The notes: generated by a model not told the origin, from the letters alone. A stretch of 47,205 bases of DNA from an uncultured bacterium (GCA_949300485.1 CASGEL010000012.1:1-47205), one strand, 5' to 3'; counted from the stretch's first letter, positions 9,620-18,910 are shown. Made by a program: numbers and translations.

Positions 9620-10285
9620 ATGGAAATTAATAAAAATAATAATACAAATTTTACCGGGACTTTTATTTTCAGACCCGATAATATAAAAACAAGGAAAGTA
9701 ATTCCTAATATTATAAAAAAAGGACGTCAAATATTTTATAATATCAAAAATGAAGGGGACGTTGTTATTGTTACCAAAGATAAATACGATAAATATGTAG
9801 CTGATTTTATAAATTCTGAAAATATAATGTTTTCTTATTATCCTGAAATTTCAACTAAATCAGGTTTGGATGATCAGGTTCCTTCTAAATTACAATCGTT
9901 ATTAAATATAAAAAATAATTGTGTGGTTCGAAATCTCAAAATGTTAAATAAATTTTTGTCAAATAATGAAATTCATTTGAGTAAGCAGAGCGAATATTTA
10001 CAAGAAGCAATGAATACCTTGAGATTAAATATAGGAACTTCGAAAGTAAAAATTGATGATAAGGGTGTCTTTGTTATTAGAGATGAAGCAAAAAAACGTA
10101 CAATAAAGTCTACAGGTTTTCATGGAGGAATGGCATATATTCATATACTGCCTGATTCTATTTCTCAAGAAACTAAGAGGTTTCTAATCGGCAGAAACGG
10201 AAAAGAAGTAATAAAAGAGTATAATACCCCGAAAGAAATATTGAGTTTTTATAAAACTTTCAAAAAATTTGCAGAAGCTAATTAA
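9620..10285 (+). CDS. Lineage-specific protein with N-terminal N-F-T-G motif
   Basis: This 221-residue protein of unknown function begins with an Asn/Lys-rich segment carrying T-N-F-T-G-T-F (residues 9-15). The remainder is a basic mixed alpha/beta sequence with no transmembrane segment or signal peptide. The ATG at 9620 is chosen because AGGAGAT (9607-9613) is spaced 6 nt from it. An upstream start at 9590 has no ribosome-binding site. It is divergent from gatB and convergent with the LOG-family gene, leaving 13 nt between their stops. Confidence 0.7.
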   Translation: MEINKNNNTNFTGTFIFRPDNIKTRKVIPNIIKKGRQIFYNIKNEGDVVIVTKDKYDKYVADFINSENIMFSYYPEISTKSGLDDQVPSKLQSLLNIKNNCVVRNLKMLNKFLSNNEIHLSKQSEYLQEAMNTLRLNIGTSKVKIDDKGVFVIRDEAKKRTIKSTGFHGGMAYIHILPDSISQETKRFLIGRNGKEVIKEYNTPKEILSFYKTFKKFAEAN

Positions 10286-10298
10286 GAATTTATATTTG

Positions 10299-10895
10299 TC
10301 ATCTTGAGTATATTTCATGTTTTGATGGAATTTTATCAGGTTCTTTATAATTTTTTATATATTCTATTGCATCTTGGGGTGAGTCAGCAATATAAAATAA
10401 ATCACGTGTTATTTTATTGGCAAATTTTTCTTCAATCATAGTGTCAAATAGTTCCAGCAATTTGTTGTAAAACCCATTTGTATTTAAAATTACAATAGGT
10501 TTTCTGTTATAGCCTAATTGTTTTTGAACTATCATCTCTGCAAGTTCTTCAAGTGTACCAAAGCCTCCTGCTAGAGCTATAACGGCATTTGAGATTTCAT
10601 CCATTTTTCCTTTTCTGTCTCTCATACCTTCAGCCATAAAAAATTCATCGCAATTATCTGTTTTACAACCCATGTCTGCAAGTTTTTGGGGCATAACACC
10701 TATAATTTTGCCTCCATAATTTTTTACTTCTGAGGCACATGCCCACATCATTCCCAGCGTGCTGCCGCCATAAACAATGTTATAACCATTTTTGCCGATA
10801 AGTCTTCCTAGTTTTTTTGCATCTTCGTAATAGATATTCGGAAGATAGTTTGAAGATGATGCAAATACGCATATATTTTTTATGTTTTGATTCAA
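10299..10895 (-). CDS. LOG-family protein (cytokinin-type nucleotide phosphoribohydrolase)
   Basis: Family members hydrolyse the N-glycosidic bond of (modified) nucleoside 5'-monophosphates. The 198 residues show the Rossmann-like N-terminus (I-C-V-F-A-S-S-S), V-Y-G-G-S-T-L-G-M-M, the M-R-D-R-K motif (91-95) and A-G-G-F-G-T-L-E-E (109-117), corresponding to the family PGGxGTxxE with Ala replacing Pro. The start is TTG, supported by AGGGAG 7 nt upstream. It is last in the rny-ymdB-PHP-pilin-like run. Older databases call this family lysine decarboxylase, which is misleading. Confidence 0.9.
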   Translation of the reverse strand: MNQNIKNICVFASSSNYLPNIYYEDAKKLGRLIGKNGYNIVYGGSTLGMMWACASEVKNYGGKIIGVMPQKLADMGCKTDNCDEFFMAEGMRDRKGKMDEISNAVIALAGGFGTLEELAEMIVQKQLGYNRKPIVILNTNGFYNKLLELFDTMIEEKFANKITRDLFYIADSPQDAIEYIKNYKEPDKIPSKHEIYSR

Positions 10896-10940
10896 TTTTT
10901 TACTCCCTGCATGTAATGAACGAAAGAAGCCGTTTATTAT

Positions 10941-11579
10941 CTATTCGTTAAATTCTCCACCTATTCTGTAATAACGAGAACAAGTGACCCCTGTTCCATT
11001 TTTAGAGCAGTCTTCTTTGAGTTTGTCTATATCCCATCCGGTTCCCAGAGGTGTTATTTTCCCGTCTACAAAAATATTTATTCCATAGATATCTTTACCC
11101 CATGTATTAGGTGCTTTTATTCCATTCATATCGAACATCATTAGAAATCCTGGATGATAAATGTCACTGTCTTTAATATCTTTTATTCCGACTATAATAT
11201 TATTTTCTGCAATGTAAACTTTCTCAAAATAGTATTCATCTTTTGGGTTTACTTTCATCCCGTTCATATATTGCGGAGTATATTTTTTTGTTAGTTCATC
11301 CTGTTCGCTTATACGCATGTATGGCTTAACAAGATTTATCATAAGAATTTCTCGAGCTTCGTTTGTCTTTGCATATTTAAAACTTTTAACGATATTGGCA
11401 TCAGCTTGAGCATTCATTGCTGTAAATATATATTCCATTTTATTAAATGTTTCATTCCATTTTGAAATATAATTAGCTTCTTTCGATGCAATAAAATTAG
11501 AAGGAATTAGTAATAAAATTATTGCAAATACAACAAATATTGTTATCGAATATTCAATTTTCCAAAATCGTTTTTTCAT
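10941..11579 (-). CDS. Membrane-anchored protein with pseudopilin-like C-terminal module
   Basis: This 212-residue protein has a short basic N-terminus, one hydrophobic segment (residues about 11-28) and a predicted extracytoplasmic domain. Near the C-terminus F-D-M-N-G-I-K-A-P-N (149-158), then K-D-I-Y-G-I and two cysteines, matches the module in the partial gene at the window start. The canonical prepilin site (Gly before F-T-L-I-E) is missing. A Glu lies before the hydrophobic stretch rather than 5 residues after a Gly, so processing as a pilin is doubtful. It sits 10 nt downstream of the PHP gene. Confidence 0.65.
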   Translation of the reverse strand: MKKRFWKIEYSITIFVVFAIILLLIPSNFIASKEANYISKWNETFNKMEYIFTAMNAQADANIVKSFKYAKTNEAREILMINLVKPYMRISEQDELTKKYTPQYMNGMKVNPKDEYYFEKVYIAENNIIVGIKDIKDSDIYHPGFLMMFDMNGIKAPNTWGKDIYGINIFVDGKITPLGTGWDIDKLKEDCSKNGTGVTCSRYYRIGGEFNE

Positions 11580-11589
11580 AAGCTCATCT

Positions 11590-12462
11590 CTATGTTCGTG
11601 CCATATCTATTCGTTTCTTTTCTTCTAAAAGTTTTTCATAAATCCATTCAGGAACAAAATTTTTCCCTAAAATTATTTGTCCGTTCATAATATTCGGAGT
11701 ATGAAAATCAGAGCCGCCTGTGACTATTAATCCTAATTCTTCAGCCATTGAGGAAAAATATTCAACGCAGGCCGGTGAATGCTTTCTATGGTAAGCTTCA
11801 ATTCCTAGCAATCCGTAATTCATAAGTTCTTTGATTAACGGTTCTGCTATATCAAGATCATGGGGGTGTGCAATGACCGGAATTCCGCCTGCATCATATA
11901 TTATCTCAACTGCATCATGTGGTGAAACAGTTTTTCTTTGTACATAAACCGGAGAATCATCGTGAATATATTTTGCATATGCATCCATTATATTATTTGT
12001 ACCTCCGGCATTTGTAATTGCTTTTGCAATATGAGGTCGCCCGATACTTCCGCCTTCAGCAACAAGTTTTTTAATATCTTCAAATTTAATTTTTATACCT
12101 TCTTTTTTGGCAAGAAGTGTAATAATTTCTTTTGTTTGTTTTATTCTGGCCTGTTGTTGAAATTTTATTAAATCAAGAAAATTTTTGTCATTTGTATTCA
12201 TAAAGTAGCCAAGGATATGGACTTCATAATTTTTATATAATGTATTAACTTCAATTCCTCTTATTACTTCTATTTTATTTTCAAGATTTTTTTCTTTTAT
12301 ATGATTTTGAGCGACATCATAGGCTAAGATATTATCGTGATCGGTAATAGCTATGACTTCAAGCCCGACATCTACAGCAGTATCCACAATTCTTTCAGGA
12401 GAGAAAACCCCGTCCGAATAGTATGTGTGAATATGTAAATCAGCCTTCTTTTTCACTTTCAC
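11590..12462 (-). CDS. PHP-domain phosphoesterase (RNase AM / TrpH-like)
   Basis: The PHP metal site is clear: D-L-H-I-H-T-Y-Y-S-D-G at residues 8-18, I-T-D-H-D-N near 40, a G-I-E-V-N segment near 66, H-P-H-D near 198 and G-S-D-F-H near 255. Relatives are 3',5'-nucleoside bisphosphate phosphatases or 5'-3' exonucleases acting on short RNA. The start is GTG. AGAGG is too close to 12462 and better spaced for the second GTG at 12456, so the protein is 288 or 290 residues. It overlaps the end of ymdB by 23 nt, indicating translational coupling. Being downstream of RNase Y fits an RNA or nucleotide turnover role. Confidence 0.88.
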   Translation of the reverse strand: MKVKKKADLHIHTYYSDGVFSPERIVDTAVDVGLEVIAITDHDNILAYDVAQNHIKEKNLENKIEVIRGIEVNTLYKNYEVHILGYFMNTNDKNFLDLIKFQQQARIKQTKEIITLLAKKEGIKIKFEDIKKLVAEGGSIGRPHIAKAITNAGGTNNIMDAYAKYIHDDSPVYVQRKTVSPHDAVEIIYDAGGIPVIAHPHDLDIAEPLIKELMNYGLLGIEAYHRKHSPACVEYFSSMAEELGLIVTGGSDFHTPNIMNGQIILGKNFVPEWIYEKLLEEKKRIDMART

Positions 12463-13273
12463 TTTCCTCTTCTATATTATTTCTACTACAAAAAATTCTT
12501 TTAATTGCCAAGGCTTTTCCAGATCTTACATCAATATCAACTTCAACAGCATTGATCTGAGTAGTTGAGCCTTTTGCAACTTCATATCGTTCCGGTATTC
12601 CTGTCAAAAATCTTGATAGAGAGGTTGAGTATTCCATCCCGATAACACCATCTGATGCGCCGCAAAAACCGGCATCTGTAATGTATGCCATATTATTCAT
12701 AATACATTCATCTGCAGTTTGAACGTGTGTGTGTGTTCCGAAAAAAGCGCTCACTCCTAATTCTGAACAATACCTTCCAAAACAAATCTTTTCTGCGGTT
12801 GCTTCTGCATGGAAATCTAAAATAATAATCGGTGTAACTTCTTTTATTTTTTTTATTTCATCTGCAACCATTTCCCATTGAGAATCTACAAGATTCATAA
12901 AAACTCTTCCCAATACATTGATTACTCCGATTTTATATTCGCCCGTATCAAATATTCTGCTACCTGCTCCTCTTGTACCTTTAGGGTAGTTTATGGGTCT
13001 TATAAGACAATCAGAGTTATCAATATAATTATAGATATCTTTTTTGTCCCAAATATGGTTGCCGCAAGTCATACAGTTTATTCCGTATTCTTTAAATTCA
13101 TTATAATTTTTTTCGGTTAAGCCAAATCCATGGGATGCATTTTCAACATTAGCAATAATAAAATCATATTTTTTAGAGGTATTATCTTCTGCCAAAAAAT
13201 CCCTGACGGCAAATCTACCTGGTTTGCCTACTATATCTCCAAAAAATATAATTTTTATTATTTCTTTCGTCAT
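12440..13273 (-). CDS. ymdB: YmdB-family metallophosphoesterase
   Basis: The TIGR00282/YmdB family has cyclic nucleotide phosphodiesterase activity and is often encoded next to rny. The metallophosphoesterase motifs are G-D-I-V-G-K-P-G-R near the N-terminus, G-N-H-I-W (metal ligands N, H), D-F-H-A-E-A-T-A-E-K and G-T-H-T-H-V-Q-T-A-D. I place the start at the ATG at 13273 (277 residues), which has AGAGAG upstream. A frame open to 13357 would add 28 residues overlapping rny. The C-terminus ends in an acidic Glu/Ser tail. It is 73 nt after rny with a stem-loop between them. Confidence 0.92.
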   Translation of the reverse strand: MTKEIIKIIFFGDIVGKPGRFAVRDFLAEDNTSKKYDFIIANVENASHGFGLTEKNYNEFKEYGINCMTCGNHIWDKKDIYNYIDNSDCLIRPINYPKGTRGAGSRIFDTGEYKIGVINVLGRVFMNLVDSQWEMVADEIKKIKEVTPIIILDFHAEATAEKICFGRYCSELGVSAFFGTHTHVQTADECIMNNMAYITDAGFCGASDGVIGMEYSTSLSRFLTGIPERYEVAKGSTTQINAVEVDIDVRSGKALAIKRIFCSRNNIEEESESEKEG

Positions 13274-13300
13274 GAATGTTACTCTCTTTTGCTTATATAA

Positions 13301-13337
13301 ATTGAGCAGGGAGTTAAATTTTTCTCCCTTGCTCAAT
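13301..13337 (-). terminator. Stem-loop between rny and ymdB (weak terminator or processing site)
   Basis: ATTGAGC-A-GGGAG (13301-13313) pairs with CTCCCT-T-GCTCAAT (13324-13337) with a single bulged base. On the minus strand the stem is followed only by TTTATATAAG, a poor U-tract. It may attenuate transcription, stabilise the rny 3' end or mark a cleavage site between the two coding regions. Confidence 0.6.
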
Positions 13338-13346
13338 ATTATATAC

Positions 13347-14873
13347 TTATTTTGCAATTTCTGTAGTTCTAAATTCTCTGACTACAGTTACGCGTATTTG
13401 TCCCGGATAATCCAATTCATTTTCAATACGTTTGGCAACATCTCTTGCGAGTTTTCCGGATGCTAAATCATCAAACATTTCTGCTTGAACAATAATACGA
13501 ACTTCACGTCCTGCCTGTACAGCAAATGATTGTTTTATACCTTCGTAGCTGTTTACGATTTCTTCAATTTTTTGAAGACGTTTAATATAAATTTCTAAAG
13601 TATCACGTCTTGCACCAGGTCTGCCTGCTGAAATTGCATCTGCAACTTTTACAAGTACTGCTTCTATTGTATTAGCAACTACATCATCATGGTGAGCCTC
13701 GATTGCATGGATTACTTCAGGCTTTTCTCCGTATCTTGAAGCAAGCTCTACTCCAAGTTGGATGTGTGTGCCTTCTTGAGTTTGGTCAACAGCTTTTCCT
13801 ATATCGTGTAACAGTCCTGCTCTTTTTGCAATTTTTTCATTTGCACCAAGTTCAGCAGCAAGCATTCCTGCTATATGGCCTACTTCAAGAGAGTGTTTTA
13901 ATACATTTTGACCGTAACTAGTTCTGTAATACAGCCTTCCTAAAGTTTTTATAAGCTCTTTATTCAAGCCCATAACACCCATTTCTAAAGCTGCATTTTC
14001 ACCTTCGGTCCAAATCTTTTTGTCGATTTCTTCTCTAGCTTTTTCAACCATTTCTTCAATCCTTACAGGGTGAATACGGCCGTCAACAATAAGTTTTTCT
14101 AATGCCAATTTAGCAATTTCACGTCTTACCGGATCAAAACTTGATAAAACAACAGCTTCCGGTGTATCATCAATAATTAAATCAACTCCCGTTAAAGTTT
14201 CTAATGCTCTGATATTACGGCCTTCTCTTCCGATTATGCGGCCTTTCATCTCATCATTTGGAAGTCCTACTACTGATACGGTTGTTTCTACAACCTGTTC
14301 TATCATACATCTTTGCATTGTTGTAGATAATATTTCTTTCGATTTTTCAAGAGAAATCTCTTTTATTTTTGCTTCATTTTCTCTAATTAGCTGCATTTGT
14401 TCCTGAGCTAAGTCATTTTTTAATTGTTCAAGAAGTGTTCTTTTAGCATCTTCGCAAGACATTCCTGAAATTCTTTCAAGCTCTTCCGTCTGCTTTTGAA
14501 CAAGCTCTGCAAGATAATCTTCTTTTTCTAAAAGCTGGTCCATTTTTCTTTGAACTTGGATGTCTTTTTCGGTATATTCCTGAATTTTGTCTTCAAGCAT
14601 ATCCTCTCTTTTTGCTAATTTTTGTTCTTGTCTTGCAAGTTCTTGTCTTCGTTCTCTTTCTTCTTCGTTTAATTGTTCTCTGTCTTCCTGGAGTTCCTCT
14701 ACCGCTTTAATTTTTGCTTCTTTGTAGAGTATTTTTTCTTTTTCTTCAAGTGCTTTTTTGTCCTTTTCAACGGATTCTAAGGCACTTTTGACTTTGTTTT
14801 TTTGAATAATCAGCATTGCAACTAAGACTATTACCGCAATAGCCGCAATAACTAATAACAAGGTTGTTGCCAT
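13347..14873 (-). CDS. rny: Ribonuclease Y
   Basis: This membrane-anchored endoribonuclease initiates mRNA decay. The 508 residues show an N-terminal transmembrane helix (about 4-23), a long charged coiled coil (about 30-190), a KH domain ([15 protein letters not shown]), and an HD domain with L-L-H-D-I-G-K-A and an E-A-H-H-D-D segment. The C-terminal I-R-V-T-V-V-R-E region is typical. It is the first gene of a minus-strand run with ymdB and the PHP gene. A 5'-UTR hairpin lies upstream (14921-14941). Confidence 0.98.
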   Translation of the reverse strand: MATTLLLVIAAIAVIVLVAMLIIQKNKVKSALESVEKDKKALEEKEKILYKEAKIKAVEELQEDREQLNEEERERRQELARQEQKLAKREDMLEDKIQEYTEKDIQVQRKMDQLLEKEDYLAELVQKQTEELERISGMSCEDAKRTLLEQLKNDLAQEQMQLIRENEAKIKEISLEKSKEILSTTMQRCMIEQVVETTVSVVGLPNDEMKGRIIGREGRNIRALETLTGVDLIIDDTPEAVVLSSFDPVRREIAKLALEKLIVDGRIHPVRIEEMVEKAREEIDKKIWTEGENAALEMGVMGLNKELIKTLGRLYYRTSYGQNVLKHSLEVGHIAGMLAAELGANEKIAKRAGLLHDIGKAVDQTQEGTHIQLGVELASRYGEKPEVIHAIEAHHDDVVANTIEAVLVKVADAISAGRPGARRDTLEIYIKRLQKIEEIVNSYEGIKQSFAVQAGREVRIIVQAEMFDDLASGKLARDVAKRIENELDYPGQIRVTVVREFRTTEIAK

Positions 14874-14920
14874 AAAGTAATACCTTATCCTTTTCTATTT
14901 TTTTATAATACACGCAATGC

Positions 14921-14941
14921 CGGGTACATATATCCTACCCG
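14921..14941 (-). promoter_or_regulatory. Hairpin in the rny 5' region
   Basis: CGGGTA (14921-14926) and TACCCG (14936-14941) form a GC-rich 6-bp stem with a 9-nt loop in an otherwise AT-rich 291-bp divergent region (14874-15164). TATTAT sits between it and the start codon on the minus strand. It could be an operator or an RNA hairpin. Nothing else in this interval is clear apart from AAGGAT before the calpain-like gene at 15165. Confidence 0.35.
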
Positions 14942-15164
14942 AGCGTTTATTTAGTTTTTAATTTAAATAAAATTCATTGCATATATATCAAAAAATATTT
15001 CCTACTACATCTGTGTATATGATAACATGCAAATCCGATTTTGTATAGTGGGCGGAAATTATTTTGAAGTTGTGTTTTTATTCGTTACAAAAATTTAATA
15101 TTTTAAAGATTTCAAGTTTTGTGCCGAATATAAATATGTAGAAAGTAAAGATAAGGATATTTTT

Positions 15165-17432
15165 ATGCCCATACCTGAGATGACACCTCAGCAAAAGTAT
15201 GAACAATTTATAAAAATAAACCCGAAATACAAAAATTTGGGTATTGATAAAGTTTGCTCAATTATGGTTCAACAAAAGCTTTTGACCCCTCATGATGTAA
15301 AAGAATTGAAAAAACCTTTATTTGGAAGTTTTACATTTGAACAAACTCCTACATTTGTTGATGACAGTCTTTCCTGCCTTGGAATTGATATAAAAAAAGA
15401 CAATAAACAGCCTCAAAATTATGTTGACAAACCAAAGACATACCATCCGAAGTTTAAACAGTTAGAAATAACTAAAGACGGAAAAGCCGATTTAAATCAA
15501 TTTACAATGCAGAATTTAAAATTAAAATATGACAGCAAAAACTATACTATAACAAAAAATGAAAACGGATTGATTGCTGTAACTAATAAAGACGGCACTC
15601 CTGTAATGTCAGTAAATAATAATTTTTTTGGGGGTACAAATGTAAGTTATAATAACGACGGTAAAATTCTTCAGTTAACTTTGACAAAAAATGGAGAAAT
15701 TGAAGGTTATTCAACAAAGGAAAACGTTAACGGAACAGAAATTTATAAAAGATATGAAAAAAATAATATCAGTCCAAGTCAAATGTATGAATTGTACTCT
15801 GATGGTTCCCGTAAACAAGCTAATTATGACAAAGCAGGAAAAATAACTTTTCAGGATTATTGGAAAAAGGACGGAGGTTCTGCCGAGTGGGTTATTGAAT
15901 ATTCTGACGGAAAACCTTACAAAAAAATAACCCGCAGTGATGCTCGAACATCCAAAACAGAATATTTTTTGGTTAATGATTTAGAAAAAGACATTATCGC
16001 AAAAAGTTCACTGGGTTTGCCAACCACACGATCTTCATTATCCGATAATGTTTTAAAAAGAATTACATGGGGTAATGTTGAAGAAACACTTGAAGAATAC
16101 GAAAAGAAAACAGGAAGAAGTCTTATTGAAGATATTGATAATGAGATAGGCTTATCAAGAGATTTAAGGGATAAACTGATTAATCATATAGAAACTTTGT
16201 ACTGTAAAAGAGCTTCCGCTGAAGAATCCGGGAAATATCTGGCTAATCAGCTTTATGGTGATATTCAAGGTATTGGCAGCGGAAAACTTGCCGACCATAT
16301 TGAAATGATTAATCCTGAAAATTTGAAATATGTTCTGACAGAATATAAAATTCTTTCTGCAGACAATAATTGTAATAAACAGATGGATGCCGAGAAAGTT
16401 CTCTCTGTTTTGGAATCCGTTCCGGGGGTTAAATTTGATTATAAAACAGGTGAGAATATAGCAGAAAAACTTGCACCGATAGAAGGTTTATTAACAGCAA
16501 TTCAAGACGAATGGGGATTAAGCCAAAAGACAAGAAATAGACTTATTAAACAAATTGTAGATATATCACTCAAAGAAAAATCGCCCGAAGTGCAAACAAG
16601 AATAAAACGTGATATGTCAAAGCATCCTGAAGATTATCATAAAATTGAAATTGATGTATATCGTGCTGAAAATTCCAATAACGGTGATATGAGAAATCCT
16701 GCACTAAAAAATCAAATGGTGGTTGAAAACTCAAAAAATAAAACTTTTGACGGCAAAACAGAACAAGGCAGCACCGGTGACTGTTGGCTTCTTGCCGGGT
16801 TAAATTCTGTTATTGCAAAACCTAACTTGAGAAACGAATTAGAAAAACTTGTTAAATTTGACTCTAAAACCGGAGATTATTTGGTTACTATGAAAGGCAT
16901 AAATAAAACTTACAGAGTCACAAAAAATGATTTGAAAGAATATACCGCATTAGCTAAAGGAAGCCAGAAGATAAATGCAGTAGAAATTGCTATGGATAAA
17001 TATATTCGTGACGATGCCTATAATGACAGAAAAGATATAAAAACCGTAGATAACGACTTTGGGTTTATAAATTTTGTAACTATAGATGGAAATTTCTCAA
17101 CTTTTTTGTGGCGGACATTGTTCGGAGATAATTATGATTTGTTTGATATTAAAATTGATCCTTTAACAGAAGATTTTAATAACCCTGACAGAGTTTATGA
17201 AATGTCTTTGAATGGCTCCAAGGAAGATGACGTTTATGGACTTGCAAAAAGTGAAAAAGAAGAAAACTATACCATAATAGCACGCCATGCATATTCAATA
17301 ATCGGAAGTGATGATAAAAATATTTATCTGCTCAACCCCTGGGATTCTGAGGATAAAATCACCATCACCAGAGAAAATTTCAAAAAACTAAATGCCGGTA
17401 TTGAAATTTATGAGTTGCCGAAAAAACAATAA
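15165..17432 (+). CDS. Calpain-like (C2 family) cysteine protease, large multidomain
   Basis: The 755-residue protein ends in a C2 calpain-like domain. The nucleophile is in G-D-C-W-L-L-A (C540), with H708 in R-H-A-Y and N724 in N-P-W-D, in the correct order. The N-terminal 60 residues are helical. Residues about 110-290 look like beta-rich repeats of the form Y-S/N-x-D-G-K (MORN-like). Residues about 300-500 are helical, with two similar G-L-S-x-x-x-R-x-x-L-I segments. No signal peptide is visible, so it is cytoplasmic or exported by an unrecognised route. AAGGAT precedes the ATG. Its stop abuts the stop of the convergent gene at 17433. Confidence 0.82.
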   Translation: MPIPEMTPQQKYEQFIKINPKYKNLGIDKVCSIMVQQKLLTPHDVKELKKPLFGSFTFEQTPTFVDDSLSCLGIDIKKDNKQPQNYVDKPKTYHPKFKQLEITKDGKADLNQFTMQNLKLKYDSKNYTITKNENGLIAVTNKDGTPVMSVNNNFFGGTNVSYNNDGKILQLTLTKNGEIEGYSTKENVNGTEIYKRYEKNNISPSQMYELYSDGSRKQANYDKAGKITFQDYWKKDGGSAEWVIEYSDGKPYKKITRSDARTSKTEYFLVNDLEKDIIAKSSLGLPTTRSSLSDNVLKRITWGNVEETLEEYEKKTGRSLIEDIDNEIGLSRDLRDKLINHIETLYCKRASAEESGKYLANQLYGDIQGIGSGKLADHIEMINPENLKYVLTEYKILSADNNCNKQMDAEKVLSVLESVPGVKFDYKTGENIAEKLAPIEGLLTAIQDEWGLSQKTRNRLIKQIVDISLKEKSPEVQTRIKRDMSKHPEDYHKIEIDVYRAENSNNGDMRNPALKNQMVVENSKNKTFDGKTEQGSTGDCWLLAGLNSVIAKPNLRNELEKLVKFDSKTGDYLVTMKGINKTYRVTKNDLKEYTALAKGSQKINAVEIAMDKYIRDDAYNDRKDIKTVDNDFGFINFVTIDGNFSTFLWRTLFGDNYDLFDIKIDPLTEDFNNPDRVYEMSLNGSKEDDVYGLAKSEKEENYTIIARHAYSIIGSDDKNIYLLNPWDSEDKITITRENFKKLNAGIEIYELPKKQ

Positions 17433-18752
17433 CTATTTTCTCAATCCGGGATCAGAGTAAGAGCCTGTTGTAAGTTTTACAAATTTATATGTTGCAACCG
17501 GTAAAACTCCTGCAAGTAAGAAGCTTGAAATTCCTACGTTTGCTAAGATGTTTCCGCATTTGATGAATTTTGCTTTTCTTGCAAATTTTTCTATATTCTT
17601 AGCATTTTTTGCAGATTGAATAAATCTTTCAAATTCATCTTTGAATTTGCCTAATTTTTTGATATCAACATATTTTCTAGGGTCTCTTATTCCGTCTTTC
17701 AGGTAAGAAATTTCGCCTGCTTGTTGTGCAAATTTAGAGAAAAATGAATTTGGTTTTGTATCTATAAATTCAAATAAATCTTGCGCTGAATTAGATTTCG
17801 GCAATTCTATTTTATTGTTTTTAATTGCATTAATAAATTCTTTGTTATCTAAAATAAGAGGGTCTAAATTTACGTTTACTTTGAACAATTTATTTGCAAG
17901 TTTATCTAATCCTTTTGCAATATAAACAGGAGTTACAAAGTTCAATATCATAGAACCAATCATTCTAAATGCATTCATATACCCTTCTTCTTTATTTCTG
18001 GAAGTTGATACTCTGCCGACAGTTAATCCTCCGTCAGATATTGCCATTTTATCTACTGTTCTTAAGTTTGCGATTGCAGATGTGAAATTACCTGTGAAAT
18101 TTATATTTTGATTTTTTTGTTTGTTTGAAAAATCATTGAATACCGATCTGTCAAATGATGTAAATGTTGCTGTCTGATTTAAGTTTGTTTTATTATTTGC
18201 GGATGATCTATTTTGAGCTTTTTGTTCCCTTATTTTTCTGGTAAGTGCAAAGTTGAGTTTTGGTAAAACAAATCCCATAATTATTGTAGGTATAATTGTA
18301 GCTGCCGCGAATTTTTTAGTTAAAAGTTTTTCGTAAACGGATTTGTTTTCTTTTACTTTAATTAGGTCTGCAACTGCCTTTTGTACTTCTTCAGATTTTA
18401 TATTTTTGAACTTGTTTATATTATATTCAATTCCTTGAAGTGTATTTTTACCTAATGCTTGTTCTTCTTTGAATAATTTTAAATTTACAATAGGATTAAA
18501 ACCTTTTTTAGTAATATATTTATCTGCGAATTTTTCTGTTAATGGGATTCCTCCAAGCCAGATAGCAGATGTAACATATTCATCTATAGTTTTTTCTCTT
18601 GTTGCATCATTTGCTATTTCTTTTGATTCTTTTAAGTTTTCTTTTCTTGCAATAAGAATTTTTGAAGGAGCTTCTATGCAAAGATCCCTGACCATTAATG
18701 GGTAAATGCTGCTGTTATTTCCGATAGCGGATATTATATTTGTTATTGTCAT
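17433..18752 (-). CDS. Lineage-specific membrane-associated protein with internal I-N-F-T-G motif
   Basis: This 439-residue protein is of unknown function. Hydrophobic segments are visible at about 147-168, 265-285 and 405-425, suggesting two or three membrane passages. An Asn/Ser/Gln-rich linker (about 180-215) leads to N-I-N-F-T-G-N-F-T (216-224), the same motif as near the N-termini of other orphans. The C-terminal half is Lys/Phe-rich. The ATG at 18752 is preferred because GAGG lies 9 nt upstream. The longer frame to 18767 would use a TTG overlapping that site. Confidence 0.68.
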   Translation of the reverse strand: MTITNIISAIGNNSSIYPLMVRDLCIEAPSKILIARKENLKESKEIANDATREKTIDEYVTSAIWLGGIPLTEKFADKYITKKGFNPIVNLKLFKEEQALGKNTLQGIEYNINKFKNIKSEEVQKAVADLIKVKENKSVYEKLLTKKFAAATIIPTIIMGFVLPKLNFALTRKIREQKAQNRSSANNKTNLNQTATFTSFDRSVFNDFSNKQKNQNINFTGNFTSAIANLRTVDKMAISDGGLTVGRVSTSRNKEEGYMNAFRMIGSMILNFVTPVYIAKGLDKLANKLFKVNVNLDPLILDNKEFINAIKNNKIELPKSNSAQDLFEFIDTKPNSFFSKFAQQAGEISYLKDGIRDPRKYVDIKKLGKFKDEFERFIQSAKNAKNIEKFARKAKFIKCGNILANVGISSFLLAGVLPVATYKFVKLTTGSYSDPGLRK

Positions 18753-18774
18753 AATATTTAACCTCAATTCTTTT

Positions 18775-18819
18775 ACTAAAAAACAACTTCTCGCTTAATT
18801 TATCCTGAAGAAGTTGTTT
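18775..18819 (-). terminator. Intrinsic terminator after the 117-residue orphan gene
   Basis: On the minus strand AAACAACTTC and GAAGTTGTTT (18810-18819 and 18781-18790) form a 10-bp stem, with TTTT after it. The loop is long (19 nt). It lies between the gene at 18981 and the start of the gene ending at 17433. Confidence 0.65.
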
Positions 18820-18840
18820 AAAGAATTGAATTTATTATTA

Positions 18841-18910
18841 TTTTTACAAGCGCATCATCAATCCTACAACCCCTTCAGGTTGATATGATGGTTATGATGT
18901 TTTTGTAAAA
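18841..18910. repeat. 70-bp interrupted inverted repeat (structured element)
   Basis: TTTTTACAA (18841-18849) is perfectly complementary to TTGTAAAAA (18902-18910). Inside are a 3-nt internal loop, CATCAT/ATGATG, an asymmetric internal loop, then CAACC/GGTTG closing on a 6-nt loop CCTTCA. The hierarchical pairing resembles a folded RNA or a mobile inverted-repeat element. It lies in a 228-bp gap between two minus-strand orphan genes. It is not a canonical terminator on either strand. Confidence 0.6.
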
